From: Brachybacterium aquaticum
GTDB lineage: Bacteria; Actinomycetota; Actinomycetes; Actinomycetales; Dermabacteraceae
DNA length: 64,000 nucleotides
NCBI RefSeq assembly: GCF_014204755.1
Contig: NZ_JACHLZ010000001.1
Span: forward strand, 2,604,001-2,668,000
Direction of reading: 5' to 3'
Made by a program: the position numbers and the translations under genes. Below the pieces are notes generated by a model that saw only the letters and a program-made list of their open reading frames with translations, was not told the DNA's origin and did no database searches. Every line of letters begins with the position of its first letter. Within the stretch, counting starts at the first letter, position 1. Positions 34,682-44,393 of this stretch are shown in pieces.

Positions 34682-37600
34682 GATCCGTTCTCCTCCATCC
34701 GCCGGGTGAACTCGGCGTAGGCCTGGCGCATGTCCGCTTCCCGATCGAGGATCCGGAACGGCTGCTCGTACACGATGGTGCGGCCGGTGCCGGTGGCGCT
34801 GGGATGCACGGCGGTACGGTCCTCGAGCGGCAAGCCCGTCTCGGGTCGGCCCGCCTTGTTCCAGGCGGTGCGGACGGCGCTCGGGATCTGCCGGCCGTTC
34901 GCGTCGAAGATGTACGCCTTCTTCCCCTCGCCGCGGTCGTAGTCGTTCAGCACCCCGAACTGGGTGCGGTAGATCGTCACCAGGTCATCGATCGAGATCC
35001 CGGTGACGATCGCCATGATCGCGTCGATCTCCACCAGCGCCTGCCTGCGGTCCTCATCGATCCGCAGCGGCGACGCCATCGACCACTCCGGGCCGACGTC
35101 CCCGAGGGCGGGCCGGTTCGGACGGTCGAGGCCACCGGTCCAGGCATCGGCGGTGAAGGAGGAGTCGAAGGTGTCACGCCAGAGATCGGCGTAGGCAGTG
35201 GTGAGGGAGTTGAGGCGGAGGGTGCGCAAATGCGCGGCCGGGGCTAGCCAGTGGTCGCTCGGAACGACCGGTAGCCGTTCTACCGCAGTTGGAGATATGC
35301 CCGAGCCGACGGAACTGCGTATCACAAAATCGGCAAGCAATGACCCCATCGAAGCAACGAGCCCAACCAGCGATGTTTTCGCACATCCGGGAAGGCCGTA
35401 GGAGTTCACCGAGTGGACGGCCGCCGCACCCGGCGGGAAGATAGCGGGAACGAGAGTTCTCTCCCCGTTGCCAGCAGCCATAGCCCGCCACATCACCCTG
35501 TAGAAGGTACGAACCGGCGTCACATCCGTGACCGTCTCGCCATCACGGGTGTTGGTGTAGGACCAGGTGCCGTAGGCCTTGTCGTAGATGGACGTGTTGG
35601 AGACGAGCTCACCGCCCGCGGCCTTCGTCTCACAATAGAGGGGCTTGTACTCGGTCGCGGGGATCGCCGAGGGCAACAACGCCTCGAGGTCGGTCACGGA
35701 GTAATCTTGGAAATTCTTCATGGTGCTGTTCAACTGCGCGAACAATGGATTTGAGACGTGAAAAGAAGCCCCCTGCAGTATCACTTCCTCCCACGATTCC
35801 GGCACTCCCCAGCGGGACTCGAAGCGGCCCTTGGCACGGTCACCAGTCTCGTGCCATCCACTGCTGAATCGCGGGGCGAGCGAGCCGACCTTTGTGGTCC
35901 TCGAAAGGATCTCGAGCGCCGTCGCCGCGGCGTGATTGACGCTCGAAAGCATGCGACTCGACTCCACCGCCACTTCAGAGTTGCCCGACTCCATGAGAGA
36001 GTGCCACAGCTCGAGCTGATCCCGCCGATTACGCTGAATACGGGCGCGGTGAGGCGTGAGGTCCCAGCTCCCTTCGGCGTTCTTGAAACCAGGCTCAGGG
36101 CCGGTACCGTCGTGGCGGAACGATGCCTCCACAACCGTCGGGTGAAAGATCCCGACCGCGCTCAGAAAGTCAACGTCACGTGGCGCTCCATAGACGTTCA
36201 CTGAATACCAAATCTCGTCCTTAATCTCGTGGAAGAGACGGAGTTTGTTTAGGAGCCGCCAGTGACGGCGCATGCGCCGGTAGGTCGCCAGACGCAGGGC
36301 GTACCCGCGTGCATCGGTGAGATGCGTCGGCGGGTGCACGAGCGTGACGATGCCGGTCGCTGACGAGTGCGCCCACGTCTGCGCCATGAAGTTCCGGTAT
36401 AGGTCCGGCTGGGTCCCAGTCATGTCCGGATACATCGCCGCAGAGCCGACGAACTCCGCCGTCGCAGCGACATCGCGAGTCCCCGACAGCAGCGCCTCCG
36501 CCGCACCCTCATGACCGAGAGTCAGTTCCCGCCGGTGCTTCTTCTCTGCGTTCGACGGCTTGTTGCTGAGCACCCACCACGGGTTGAACTCTCCCAGCAG
36601 TCCCGGGAGGTCCAACGTCGGCCGCACCCACGGCGGGTTCCCGACCTGCAGGTCGAAACCCCTACGGTCGAACGCCGCTGCGAAGTCGAGCTCCCAGTGG
36701 AAGAAGCGCTGTTCGGCAGCGATCTCGGTGCAGCGCTTCAGCCACGGGGTGTCGGCGATGAGCCGCTCGGTGTTCGCGGCATTGCCCAAGGGGAACATCA
36801 TTTCGACAGCATCGAGCTGTTCCCATACCTCCGCGCTGCCGAGCGCGAGCTGGCCTTCGCCGGGTCCCTTGGCGTTCTTCGTGTGCTTCACGACCTCGAA
36901 GGACGTCCCGAGGATTTTCTGCACCGTCGCCAGCCACTGCGGGAACCTCGGCGGGGCGATCTCGTCGTCGGGGAGCACAGGCCAGAACCACAGGGCGCAC
37001 CAGGCGTCCATCACCAGGCGCAGCCGCTGGTAGGCACAGTTCGCATCCGCGAGGGTGTCCTCGATCTGCGTCCTCGTGACTGCGCCGCCCTCGCTGGTCT
37101 CCGCGCCCCACACGGGGATCGCGCGGCGGGACTGCTCCTCCGCGGCGCGGATGCGGCGCAGGGCCAGGCCCCACAGTTCCTCGACGCGCTGGGAGAGGGT
37201 CTGCAGCTGCGCGAGCTGCGGCGGCGTGAGCTTCCCGGCCCAGTCCTTAGCGTGGTCGCGGAGGTCCTTCGCGGCGTCAGGGGCGAGCTTCTTGATCTCC
37301 GCATCCTGCGCGGCGGCGAGCCACCCCTCCCCCGGCAGCAGGAAGTGGGCGATCCGCCCAGCCATGCTCGCTCGCGTGCCGTCGGCCCCGACGGGGTCGT
37401 GCACGGTGGTGACCGGCAGGGTCTCCGGCGCGGTCTCCACGACGGCCTTGAGCTTGGACTTCTTGAGTGTGTCCGCGCGGTACACGGCGTGCCGCGCACC
37501 GATGAGCGAATTACCGGCGCGCAGCCGCAGACCGAACCACGGTGCCTTCAGCCCCGGTGCCATCGTGTCCAGCCACAGGGACACCTCGGCGAGCTCCACG

Positions 37601-39630
37601 GCGGTGGGATTCAGGTCCACGCCGTACACGTTGTGCAGGGCGATATAGGCCTTCACCCGCTGCAGCTCCTCCGCGTACCGCTCGGGGTCGATGCGCTGAT
37701 CGAGCTCGTCCTGACGGCGGGTGAGGTACTCGGCGGCGAGCTGGCGCACCGCCTCGATCGCGAACGCCCCGGAGCCCAGGGCTGGCTCGCAGATCGACAT
37801 GTTCAGGATCTCCGCAGCGGTGGTGCGCCTGCGACGGATCGGCTGGTGGTCGAAGTCCTCGTCGTCGAACACCACAGTACCCTCGGGCAGGTCGGTCTCG
37901 TCGGTGATGACGGGGTCGAGCAGCTCGGCGAGGCCCTGGGCGACGGTGAAGGAGGTGATGACCTCCGGGGAGTAGTAGCTCGCGGACTGCTGGCGGGCGC
38001 GGCCGGAGAGACGGAACACGAACTCGCCGTGGCGGTAGGTGCGTGGCACCTTCTTGCCCGTCTCGTCCTCGACCATGACGAGGTGCTGGGTCATGGAGTC
38101 GTCGATGACGTCCTCCGGGACCACCCAGGAGCCGTCCTTCGGGTCCCCGCCCTTGGCGACCTCGACGAGGTCCTGGTCGGCGAAGGAACCGGTGTAGCTC
38201 ATGAGGGACTCGTAGACCGCGCCGAGCTGGTTGATGCCGAGGGCGACGTAGCTGATGAAGCCGCGGCTCTTGCCCTTCTGCACCCGGGAGAGCAGGAGGT
38301 TCTCGAGCACGGCCTGGAGTGCCTTGTTGCCGAGCTTGACCTCGTCAATGAGGGCGGTGCGGTCGGCGCGGAACAGGTCCGCGTCGAGGTTCTCGAAGAC
38401 GAGGGCGCCGCCGCCGTGCTCGGCAGGACCGTCCGCCTGCACGTCCTCGGGGCGGTGGCCGGTGTTGATGAGGTCGAAGAGGACCTGGAGGGAGCGGTAC
38501 AGGTACGTGCCGTCGGCCGCATCGAGAGGGACCTCGCGCTGGGTGAGATCACGGAGGCGGTCCAAGGAGTAACCGGCCTGGTACTCCGGGGCACCGACCG
38601 GGAGCACGCCCAGTTCGGGGCTCGCCTCCGCGTACAGCAGGAACAGGATCCGGTAGAGGTAGCGCAGCGACTGCAGGGCGAGCGGCTGCGCCTGGTCCTG
38701 CGGCAGGGGCGCGAGTCCCTGGGCGTCGCGGCGGCGGATCACCTCGTTGGCGATGATCTCGATGCTCTCGCGGACGCCGTCGCGGAGGTCCTCCGAGACT
38801 CCCACCGCGTTGTCGATCGACTCCTGGACCGTGTCGGTCCACCAGATCTGGGAGTTCGCATCCGGGGCGAGGGAGTCGGCGCTGAGGGCGGCGAGCATGC
38901 GCTCGACCTCGCCGCCGCGCTTCTGGTCATTGCGCTCGGCGATGGTCTGGAGGTCGGCGACGAGGTAACGGCCCTGCGGCCATAGGCGCGAGGAGGTGAG
39001 GACGGCGAAGCGGCCGGCGAGGACGAGGAGGAACTCGGGAGCGTCCTTCTCGATGGCGAGGGCGGAGAGGACCTGGGGGACGGTGGTGAGACGCTGCTCG
39101 TCCTCGGTGCCCTCGTGGAGAACGACGTCGGTGGGGAGGTAGCCGGCCTGCTTGGCGAGGACATCCTGGACGTCGTCGGCCGCGAGCGCGTCGAGCATCG
39201 CGAACGGGGCCTCGTCGACACCCCGTGTCGCGTAGCGACGCAGGGGTCCGGTGGTGGTCACGTCCCAGCGGCCGGGAGCCGCGTTGCCGTCGGAATCGGT
39301 CTGCTCGGTGTAGCCGAGGATCGTGCGGAGCTCGTCGGCCAGTCGGAGGGACCGCTCCCCCAGCAGCTCGCGACGCTCGCTCGAGCTCGCCGTCTCCGGG
39401 AGTGCGGCGGTGTCGGCCTGGAGATCCAGCAGGCGGCTCACCAGGCCCGTGCGGGCGGCGGTGAAGCGGTCCCGGGGGCTCTGCCAGGTCGGGTCCTCCT
39501 CGCCGGTGGTGCGCCATTCCTGGAGCAGTGCCTTGGTGCGGGCGGTGAAGGTCTTCGACGCGTCATCCGCGGTGAAGTAGTGCTCGCTGATCCAGTCCTC
39601 GACCACGTAGAGGGCATCGCTGATCGCCAT
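34678..39630 (-). CDS. Eco57I/PglX-type DNA adenine methyltransferase
   Basis: 1650-aa enzyme. SAM-binding motif I is 'CEPALGSGAFAIEAVRQL' near residue 612; motif IV is 'GNPPWVRP' at about 997-1004, which marks an N6-adenine methylase. 'VYGVDLNPTAVELAEVSLWL', between them, is the usual Eco57I-family helix. The long N-terminal part (about 1-600) and the region after 1050 likely recognise target DNA and partner subunits, as in PglX of BREX and DrmMI of DISARM. No endonuclease motif was found, so cutting or blocking must come from other subunits. The gene starts 11 bp after the SNF2 gene. Sequence around 35700-36500 is slightly less GC-rich, suggesting a variable specificity region. Confidence 0.85.
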   Translation of the reverse strand: MAISDALYVVEDWISEHYFTADDASKTFTARTKALLQEWRTTGEEDPTWQSPRDRFTAARTGLVSRLLDLQADTAALPETASSSERRELLGERSLRLADELRTILGYTEQTDSDGNAAPGRWDVTTTGPLRRYATRGVDEAPFAMLDALAADDVQDVLAKQAGYLPTDVVLHEGTEDEQRLTTVPQVLSALAIEKDAPEFLLVLAGRFAVLTSSRLWPQGRYLVADLQTIAERNDQKRGGEVERMLAALSADSLAPDANSQIWWTDTVQESIDNAVGVSEDLRDGVRESIEIIANEVIRRRDAQGLAPLPQDQAQPLALQSLRYLYRILFLLYAEASPELGVLPVGAPEYQAGYSLDRLRDLTQREVPLDAADGTYLYRSLQVLFDLINTGHRPEDVQADGPAEHGGGALVFENLDADLFRADRTALIDEVKLGNKALQAVLENLLLSRVQKGKSRGFISYVALGINQLGAVYESLMSYTGSFADQDLVEVAKGGDPKDGSWVVPEDVIDDSMTQHLVMVEDETGKKVPRTYRHGEFVFRLSGRARQQSASYYSPEVITSFTVAQGLAELLDPVITDETDLPEGTVVFDDEDFDHQPIRRRRTTAAEILNMSICEPALGSGAFAIEAVRQLAAEYLTRRQDELDQRIDPERYAEELQRVKAYIALHNVYGVDLNPTAVELAEVSLWLDTMAPGLKAPWFGLRLRAGNSLIGARHAVYRADTLKKSKLKAVVETAPETLPVTTVHDPVGADGTRASMAGRIAHFLLPGEGWLAAAQDAEIKKLAPDAAKDLRDHAKDWAGKLTPPQLAQLQTLSQRVEELWGLALRRIRAAEEQSRRAIPVWGAETSEGGAVTRTQIEDTLADANCAYQRLRLVMDAWCALWFWPVLPDDEIAPPRFPQWLATVQKILGTSFEVVKHTKNAKGPGEGQLALGSAEVWEQLDAVEMMFPLGNAANTERLIADTPWLKRCTEIAAEQRFFHWELDFAAAFDRRGFDLQVGNPPWVRPTLDLPGLLGEFNPWWVLSNKPSNAEKKHRRELTLGHEGAAEALLSGTRDVAATAEFVGSAAMYPDMTGTQPDLYRNFMAQTWAHSSATGIVTLVHPPTHLTDARGYALRLATYRRMRRHWRLLNKLRLFHEIKDEIWYSVNVYGAPRDVDFLSAVGIFHPTVVEASFRHDGTGPEPGFKNAEGSWDLTPHRARIQRNRRDQLELWHSLMESGNSEVAVESSRMLSSVNHAAATALEILSRTTKVGSLAPRFSSGWHETGDRAKGRFESRWGVPESWEEVILQGASFHVSNPLFAQLNSTMKNFQDYSVTDLEALLPSAIPATEYKPLYCETKAAGGELVSNTSIYDKAYGTWSYTNTRDGETVTDVTPVRTFYRVMWRAMAAGNGERTLVPAIFPPGAAAVHSVNSYGLPGCAKTSLVGLVASMGSLLADFVIRSSVGSGISPTAVERLPVVPSDHWLAPAAHLRTLRLNSLTTAYADLWRDTFDSSFTADAWTGGLDRPNRPALGDVGPEWSMASPLRIDEDRRQALVEIDAIMAIVTGISIDDLVTIYRTQFGVLNDYDRGEGKKAYIFDANGRQIPSAVRTAWNKAGRPETGLPLEDRTAVHPSATGTGRTIVYEQPFRILDREADMRQAYAEFTRRMEENGS

Positions 39631-39641
39631 GGGGAGACTCC

Positions 39642-42551
39642 TCAGGCCTGGGGACGGGGGACGACGACGAGCAGCGGGCGTGCGAAGGTGCGGTCCGGGA
39701 GCATGTCGGTGACGAGCTTCTTCTCCACCGCGAGGGCGTCACGGGTGGCGAGGAGCAGGGCGGACTGGCCGCGGGTGTGGGCGGCGTCGGCCTCCCAGCG
39801 CTGCTGCTCCTCCTGCCAGTGCTGGACGCGGGCTTCCGCGGCCGCCGTGATGCCCGGGGCGATCCTCTGCTCCATGAACTCGCGGGCGACGGGCACCGCC
39901 TGCCGGAGGAGTGCCTGGTACTGGGCCGGGTCCTCGACGGCGGTGCCGATCGCGTCGGGGTCGAGGCCGATCTCCTGGAACAGGGACGAGGGCGCGGTGT
40001 GAGGGAGGGCGCGCAGCGTGCCGTGGTCATTGGCGATGCCGAGGACGGTCGAGGAGACGATCTGGCCGCGGGCGGTGGTGAGGGTGCCCTGGAAGATCAC
40101 CCAGGGCTGGTCGACCTTGCCGTGGATCGCGAAGACCTCACCGCTCGGGACGCCGCCGAGCACGCGGTCGCTCATCCAGTCCAGGACCGGGTGGAGCGGG
40201 CCGAGGTAGTGGACGTCGGGCCAGTTGGTGCCGGTGTCGTCGTCGAGCGCGGCGCGCAGGCGCTTCGCGGCGACGTCGGCCCGGGAGGTGAGGTGCAGGG
40301 TCTCCTTGACGCGGCGGTCCTTGAGGTAGGACTGCGGGAGGTGGTCGAGGCGCCGGCCGAGGTTCTCGCCGGGGGTGAACTGGATCAGGCCCGTGGACCG
40401 GTCCAGCACGAGGTCGACCCCGCCGCTGGCGATCGGCCGGCCGGGCTCGGTGTGCAGCTCGGTGAGGCCCGAGAGCAGGAAGTCCGCGTCGGAGGTGAAC
40501 AGGCCCGTGGCGAAGGAGGTCTCCTGCGCGGCGCGGTGGCCGTCGCGGCGACGGGTAGGAGCGGAGTCCTGGGCGAGGAGGCCCTGGAGGAAGGCGCTCA
40601 TCGGGTCGATCTGTGCGACCTCGGGGAGCACGTCCTCGACGTCCTTCTCGCTGCGGAGCACGTCGATGAGGGCGCGCTCCTCGGCGCCGGCGTCGTACTT
40701 CTGCATGAGGGACGCGGCGTCGCCGAGCTGCTCGTGGGCTTCCTTCTCACGTTCGAGGAGACGGCGGAGCACGTAGATGTCACCGTCGAAGCCGTCGACC
40801 TCGGAGAGGTCCAGCAACAGGGCGGTGATCTGCGGGGGTGTGCGCTGGCCGTAGCGGTCGATGCGGCCGTTGCGCTGCTCGATCCGGATGAGGGACCACG
40901 GCACGTCGAAGTGGACCAGCTCGTGGCACTGGGCGTGGAGGTTCACACCTTCGGAGGCGATGTCGCCGGTGATGAGGATGCGGATCGCGGAGGAGCTCTG
41001 CTTGAAGGACTCCACGATCCGCTGCTGCTCGACGTCGGTGAGCCCACCGTGGAGCACCGCGATCTGGTCGTCCTTGAGCTTCAGGTCCTCCAGGAGGTGC
41101 TCACGCAGCCACGACAGGGTCGCGACGCGCTCGGCGAAGACGACCACGCGCTCGGGCGACGTGCGGGCGACGCCCTTGTCCCGCAGCAGCTGGACCAGAC
41201 GCTGGTACTTGCCCGAGCGGGGAGTGCCGTCGGCCGGGAGGCAGGCCTCGTTCAGAGCGCCGAGGCGATCGAGGGCCGCCGCCTCGGCGGCGAAGGCGCT
41301 GCTGGGCGGGATCTCGGCGAGGGTGCCGGCATCGGCCTTCCCGAGGATCTCGCGGGCGCGGTTGCGGAGCGTCTCGCGGAGCGCGACCGGGGAGGAGAGG
41401 AAGGCCTTGGCGAGGGTCCACGGGAACAGCTGGGAGCCGCGGCCGGACATGGGGCCGTGGCCCGCGGGCGGGTGGGTCCAGGTCGAGGCGATCTCGTGGG
41501 CGACGGCGAGCTCTTCCGGGGAGGGCTCGACCGGCAGCATCTCCGGCGGCCTGCGCTCCGCCCAGTTCTCCCCCACCTCGTCCTTCACCGAGTCCGAGTA
41601 ACGGTGGCGGCGGATCATGAGGCGCTGTGTGGCGTCCTCGGCGATCTCGCGCTTCGGGGAGACGGCGGTGGGCTCCAGCAGGCTGATGAGCTGGGCGAAG
41701 GAGTCGTTGGAGCCGTTGTGCGGGGTGGCCGAGGCGAGGATCAGCGCATCGGTGTTCGGTGCCAGCACGTGGGCGAGCTGGTTGTTCTGCGTGGACTGGT
41801 TGGTGACGTTGTGCGACTCGTCGATCACGACCGCGTCCCAGCGATGGTGGCGCAGGTCGTGGACGAAACGGTCCTGCTTGAGGGTGTCGATCGAGATGAT
41901 CACCTTCTCGAAGAAGGTGAAGGGGTTCCGCGACGCCGGCAGCTGCTGCTTGACCTGCTGCACGCCCTCGGAGTCCAGGCGCACGAACGGGATCGCGAAG
42001 CGGGTCCACAGCTCGTGCTGCATCTGCTCGAGGACATGGCGGGGGCAGACGATAAGGATGCGCCGGCCGCGACCGCGACGAATCAGCTCCGAAAGGATCA
42101 TGCCGATCTCGAGCGTCTTTCCGAGGCCGACCGCATCCGCGATCAGCAGACGGGGGCGGATCCGCTCCGGGTCCAGCGCCATCTCGACGGCCTCGCGCTG
42201 GTACGGGAGATCGTCCGCCAGCATCTGGGTCGAGACGGTGAGGTCCGGGTGGTCGACGGGGACCGGGGTCTTGCGGAGGGTGGACTCGATCCACAGCCGG
42301 GTGCGGCGGTAGCGCGGGGAGGTGTCCGCGACGACGGTCGAGTCCTCCGGGGCGAGGACGGAGATGTCGTCGAGGGAGCGGTAGAAGGACGCGGTGGTGT
42401 CCTTGACGAAGTCGCTCACCCCGCGGACCGCGTACAGCGGCCCGTCCGGGGTGTCCTCCACGGAGGTGACGAGCCACGTCTCGTCACGGACGACCACCAG
42501 GGAGCCGGGCGAGATCACGCCGGCGTCCTCCTCGACTGCCTGTGCGTGCAC
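39642..42551 (-). CDS. SNF2-family helicase/translocase (DrmD-like)
   Basis: 969-aa SF2 ATPase with a GTG start behind GGGAGG. Walker A is 'ADAVGLGKTLEIGMIL' near residue 140; the DEAH-type box is 'VVIDESHNV' at about 241-249, followed by 'SATPHNGSNDSFAQL'. The second RecA lobe has 'ITGDIASEGVNLHAQCHELVH' and 'RIEQRNGRIDRYGQ'. This is the layout of class 1 DISARM DrmD and related RapA/SNF2 proteins of phage-defence loci. It probably moves along DNA rather than unwinds it. It is the first gene of the five-gene minus operon; its promoter lies in the 133-bp divergent gap. Confidence 0.85.
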   Translation of the reverse strand: MHAQAVEEDAGVISPGSLVVVRDETWLVTSVEDTPDGPLYAVRGVSDFVKDTTASFYRSLDDISVLAPEDSTVVADTSPRYRRTRLWIESTLRKTPVPVDHPDLTVSTQMLADDLPYQREAVEMALDPERIRPRLLIADAVGLGKTLEIGMILSELIRRGRGRRILIVCPRHVLEQMQHELWTRFAIPFVRLDSEGVQQVKQQLPASRNPFTFFEKVIISIDTLKQDRFVHDLRHHRWDAVVIDESHNVTNQSTQNNQLAHVLAPNTDALILASATPHNGSNDSFAQLISLLEPTAVSPKREIAEDATQRLMIRRHRYSDSVKDEVGENWAERRPPEMLPVEPSPEELAVAHEIASTWTHPPAGHGPMSGRGSQLFPWTLAKAFLSSPVALRETLRNRAREILGKADAGTLAEIPPSSAFAAEAAALDRLGALNEACLPADGTPRSGKYQRLVQLLRDKGVARTSPERVVVFAERVATLSWLREHLLEDLKLKDDQIAVLHGGLTDVEQQRIVESFKQSSSAIRILITGDIASEGVNLHAQCHELVHFDVPWSLIRIEQRNGRIDRYGQRTPPQITALLLDLSEVDGFDGDIYVLRRLLEREKEAHEQLGDAASLMQKYDAGAEERALIDVLRSEKDVEDVLPEVAQIDPMSAFLQGLLAQDSAPTRRRDGHRAAQETSFATGLFTSDADFLLSGLTELHTEPGRPIASGGVDLVLDRSTGLIQFTPGENLGRRLDHLPQSYLKDRRVKETLHLTSRADVAAKRLRAALDDDTGTNWPDVHYLGPLHPVLDWMSDRVLGGVPSGEVFAIHGKVDQPWVIFQGTLTTARGQIVSSTVLGIANDHGTLRALPHTAPSSLFQEIGLDPDAIGTAVEDPAQYQALLRQAVPVAREFMEQRIAPGITAAAEARVQHWQEEQQRWEADAAHTRGQSALLLATRDALAVEKKLVTDMLPDRTFARPLLVVVPRPQA

Positions 42552-42684
42552 TGCGATCCTCCCTGCGGCATCTCTACCGCAGTGACTCTACGGCAACTTG
42601 CGTGCATTGTGCTGGTCAGGGCGGACATTCGGACGGGGCGGGACGGCCCTGCCGATTGTCCGGGGGCGAACCTAGGATCTGGTC
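42552..42684. promoter_or_regulatory. Divergent promoter region of the defence island
   Basis: 133 bp between the SNF2 gene (minus) and the HNH gene (plus), the only place where both arms of the island could be transcribed from. Two similar 8-9 bp stretches (CCGTAGAG and GCGGTAGAG on the minus strand, about 42565-42595) form an imperfect direct repeat just upstream of the SNF2 RBS. I could not define -35/-10 boxes, and no regulator gene lies nearby. Confidence 0.4.
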
Positions 42685-43629
42685 ATGGCTGTGGACATCT
42701 CGGACCTGCTCGAGCGCGGTGCGCTGACCATGGACGATGACGTCTCGTTCCGCACCCATGTGGAGGTCGCCCGGCTGTTCGGGTTCGAGTACAAGGGGCA
42801 TCAGCAGGCGACGATCCGGCTCGATGAGCACACGGACGTGTGGTTCCCGAAGCTCTTCGCGAACCGGGACTGGATCAACGCCCTCTCCCCCGAGGGTCTC
42901 GAGATCACGATGCGCCCGGCCGACGGCAGCCAGTACGGCCACCGGATGGAGACCACGCGCCGCGAGGACGTGATCGCCTTCGGGAAGGAGGGCCCCTCCG
43001 GGGACTACCGGTTCCTCGGAGTCTTCCGCTTCAACCCGCTCCGCTCCAATGACGAGGAGTGGGTGTTCGACCGCATCGCCGCCTCGATCACCCTGGGCGG
43101 CGAGGAGCGTTTCGGGTATCAGGACGGTGCGCTGCGCGCCGGCCAGGACGACCTCACGGCCGAGGCCGCTCCCGTGAACCCCGACCTGGTCCGGGAGTTC
43201 GACCAGCGCATCCCGGAAGGGCAGTTCGCCGTCGAGGACCGGGAGGTGCTGACGCGGACCCGCGGCAGCGCGCGGCGCTCCTTCGCGGAAGAGGTGAAGA
43301 GCAACTATCAATGGACATGCGCTCTCACCGGCATCGGCACCCGCGCGTTCCTCGTCGCCTCGCACATCGTGCCGTGGAGCGAGGACACCTCGATCCGCTT
43401 GGACCCGAGCAATGGGATCTGCCTGTCCACGTTCGTGGACCGGGCGTTCGACGCGGGGTACCTGGAGATCACTCCCGACGGGGTGAGCCGGGTGCGGTGG
43501 GAGCGGGTGGGCGACGATGCCCCGCTGCGGGAGGAGCTCTCGCGGTTCGATGGGGTCGCTCTGGCCCGACCGCAGGCTGGGGCGCCGGACCCGGAGAAGC
43601 TGCGGCGGCGGGTTGAGCTGGGGTACTGA
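42685..43629 (+). CDS. HNH endonuclease, probable restriction enzyme
   Basis: 314-aa protein. The C-terminal HNH domain (about 215-265) shows 'YQWTCALTGIG', then 'LVASHIVPWSED' (catalytic His) and 'RLDPSNGICLSTFVDRAFD' (Asn and the last metal/phosphate residue). The N-terminal 200 residues ('FRTHVEVARLFGFEYKGHQQ', 'YRFLGVFRFNPLRSNDEE') are of a type found before HNH domains in modification-dependent enzymes and may read DNA sequence or base modification. No methylase is paired with it. It is transcribed away from the main operon and followed closely by the DUF6308 gene. Confidence 0.75.
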   Translation: MAVDISDLLERGALTMDDDVSFRTHVEVARLFGFEYKGHQQATIRLDEHTDVWFPKLFANRDWINALSPEGLEITMRPADGSQYGHRMETTRREDVIAFGKEGPSGDYRFLGVFRFNPLRSNDEEWVFDRIAASITLGGEERFGYQDGALRAGQDDLTAEAAPVNPDLVREFDQRIPEGQFAVEDREVLTRTRGSARRSFAEEVKSNYQWTCALTGIGTRAFLVASHIVPWSEDTSIRLDPSNGICLSTFVDRAFDAGYLEITPDGVSRVRWERVGDDAPLREELSRFDGVALARPQAGAPDPEKLRRRVELGY

Positions 43630-43665
43630 TTTGGCATGCAAACGTCCTGCACCAAGGAGGATCAC

Positions 43666-44328
43666 GTGACCATCCGTGAAGCTGTCGAGCGCATCAGCAG
43701 CGAGAACGCGATCGAGCTCGCCACCGAGTACTTCGCGGCCTCGGAGACGCATCCCGGCACGCTCGCCTACACCGGTGCCCACTTCGAGACCTTCAGTGCG
43801 GAGCAGAATCTCGAGAACACGGTGAGCGCCGACGATCTGCTCGCCGTGCAGATGCTCGCGGTCACCGTGTCGGGCCGGGCAGCGCTCGGGATCCTCGGCG
43901 ACTCCGCTGGGGAGATCTCCGAGCTGCTGGCCGAGATCGAGCCGGAGCTCTGCCTCGAAGACATTGAGGACGAGGAGCAGTTCGACGAGGTGCTCGGCAA
44001 AGACTCCCCCGCGCTGAAGCTCTGGGATCTGCTGCGGCGCAACGATGCTCCAGCGCAGCGGTGGAGAGTCGGCCCCACGACCGCGAGCAAGATCATGGCG
44101 CGCAAGCGCCCGCGGCTGATCCCGATCGAGGACTCCGTCGTCAATCAGGTGATCCAGCTGGGTAACCAGAACTCGTGGCGTCTGTGGTGGGAGGCGCTCC
44201 GCGCGGACGGGTACCTGAAGGAGCGAGCCGACGAGGTGGAGGAGGCGGTGGGTCGGACGGATCTCGCCACTCTCCGTGCGCTCGACATCGTGCTGTGGAT
44301 GTGGGGCAGGGAGAGCGGGAAGTCGTGA
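43666..44328 (+). CDS. DUF6308-family protein
   Basis: 220 aa from the GTG at 43666, which has an excellent AAGGAGG at 43654-43660; an earlier in-frame ATG at 43636 lacks an RBS. The family signature is 'WRVGPTTASKIMARKRPRLI', then 'EDSVVNQVI' and 'WWEALRADGYL', ending 'ALDIVLWMWG'. The central part resembles a helix-hairpin-helix DNA-binding element, but the function of DUF6308 is unknown. It sits 37 bp after the HNH gene and 66 bp before the GIY-YIG gene, so these likely form one transcript. Confidence 0.7.
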   Translation: MTIREAVERISSENAIELATEYFAASETHPGTLAYTGAHFETFSAEQNLENTVSADDLLAVQMLAVTVSGRAALGILGDSAGEISELLAEIEPELCLEDIEDEEQFDEVLGKDSPALKLWDLLRRNDAPAQRWRVGPTTASKIMARKRPRLIPIEDSVVNQVIQLGNQNSWRLWWEALRADGYLKERADEVEEAVGRTDLATLRALDIVLWMWGRESGKS

Positions 44329-44393
44329 ATGCGCGATTCCCACTTGGCGGCAATGAAGATGCGGCACTTGAACGGTGAGGACGGGAAGAGATA

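Noticed and set aside
24425-42551. Reading the operon as a BREX system
   Set aside because: PglX-like methylase alone is not enough; PglZ, BrxC, BrxA/B and Lon-like genes are missing.
24425-42551. Reading the operon as a standard class 1 DISARM
   Set aside because: DrmD- and methylase-like genes fit, but separate DrmA, DrmB and the PLD protein DrmC are absent, and the DUF1998 helicase is DruE-like.
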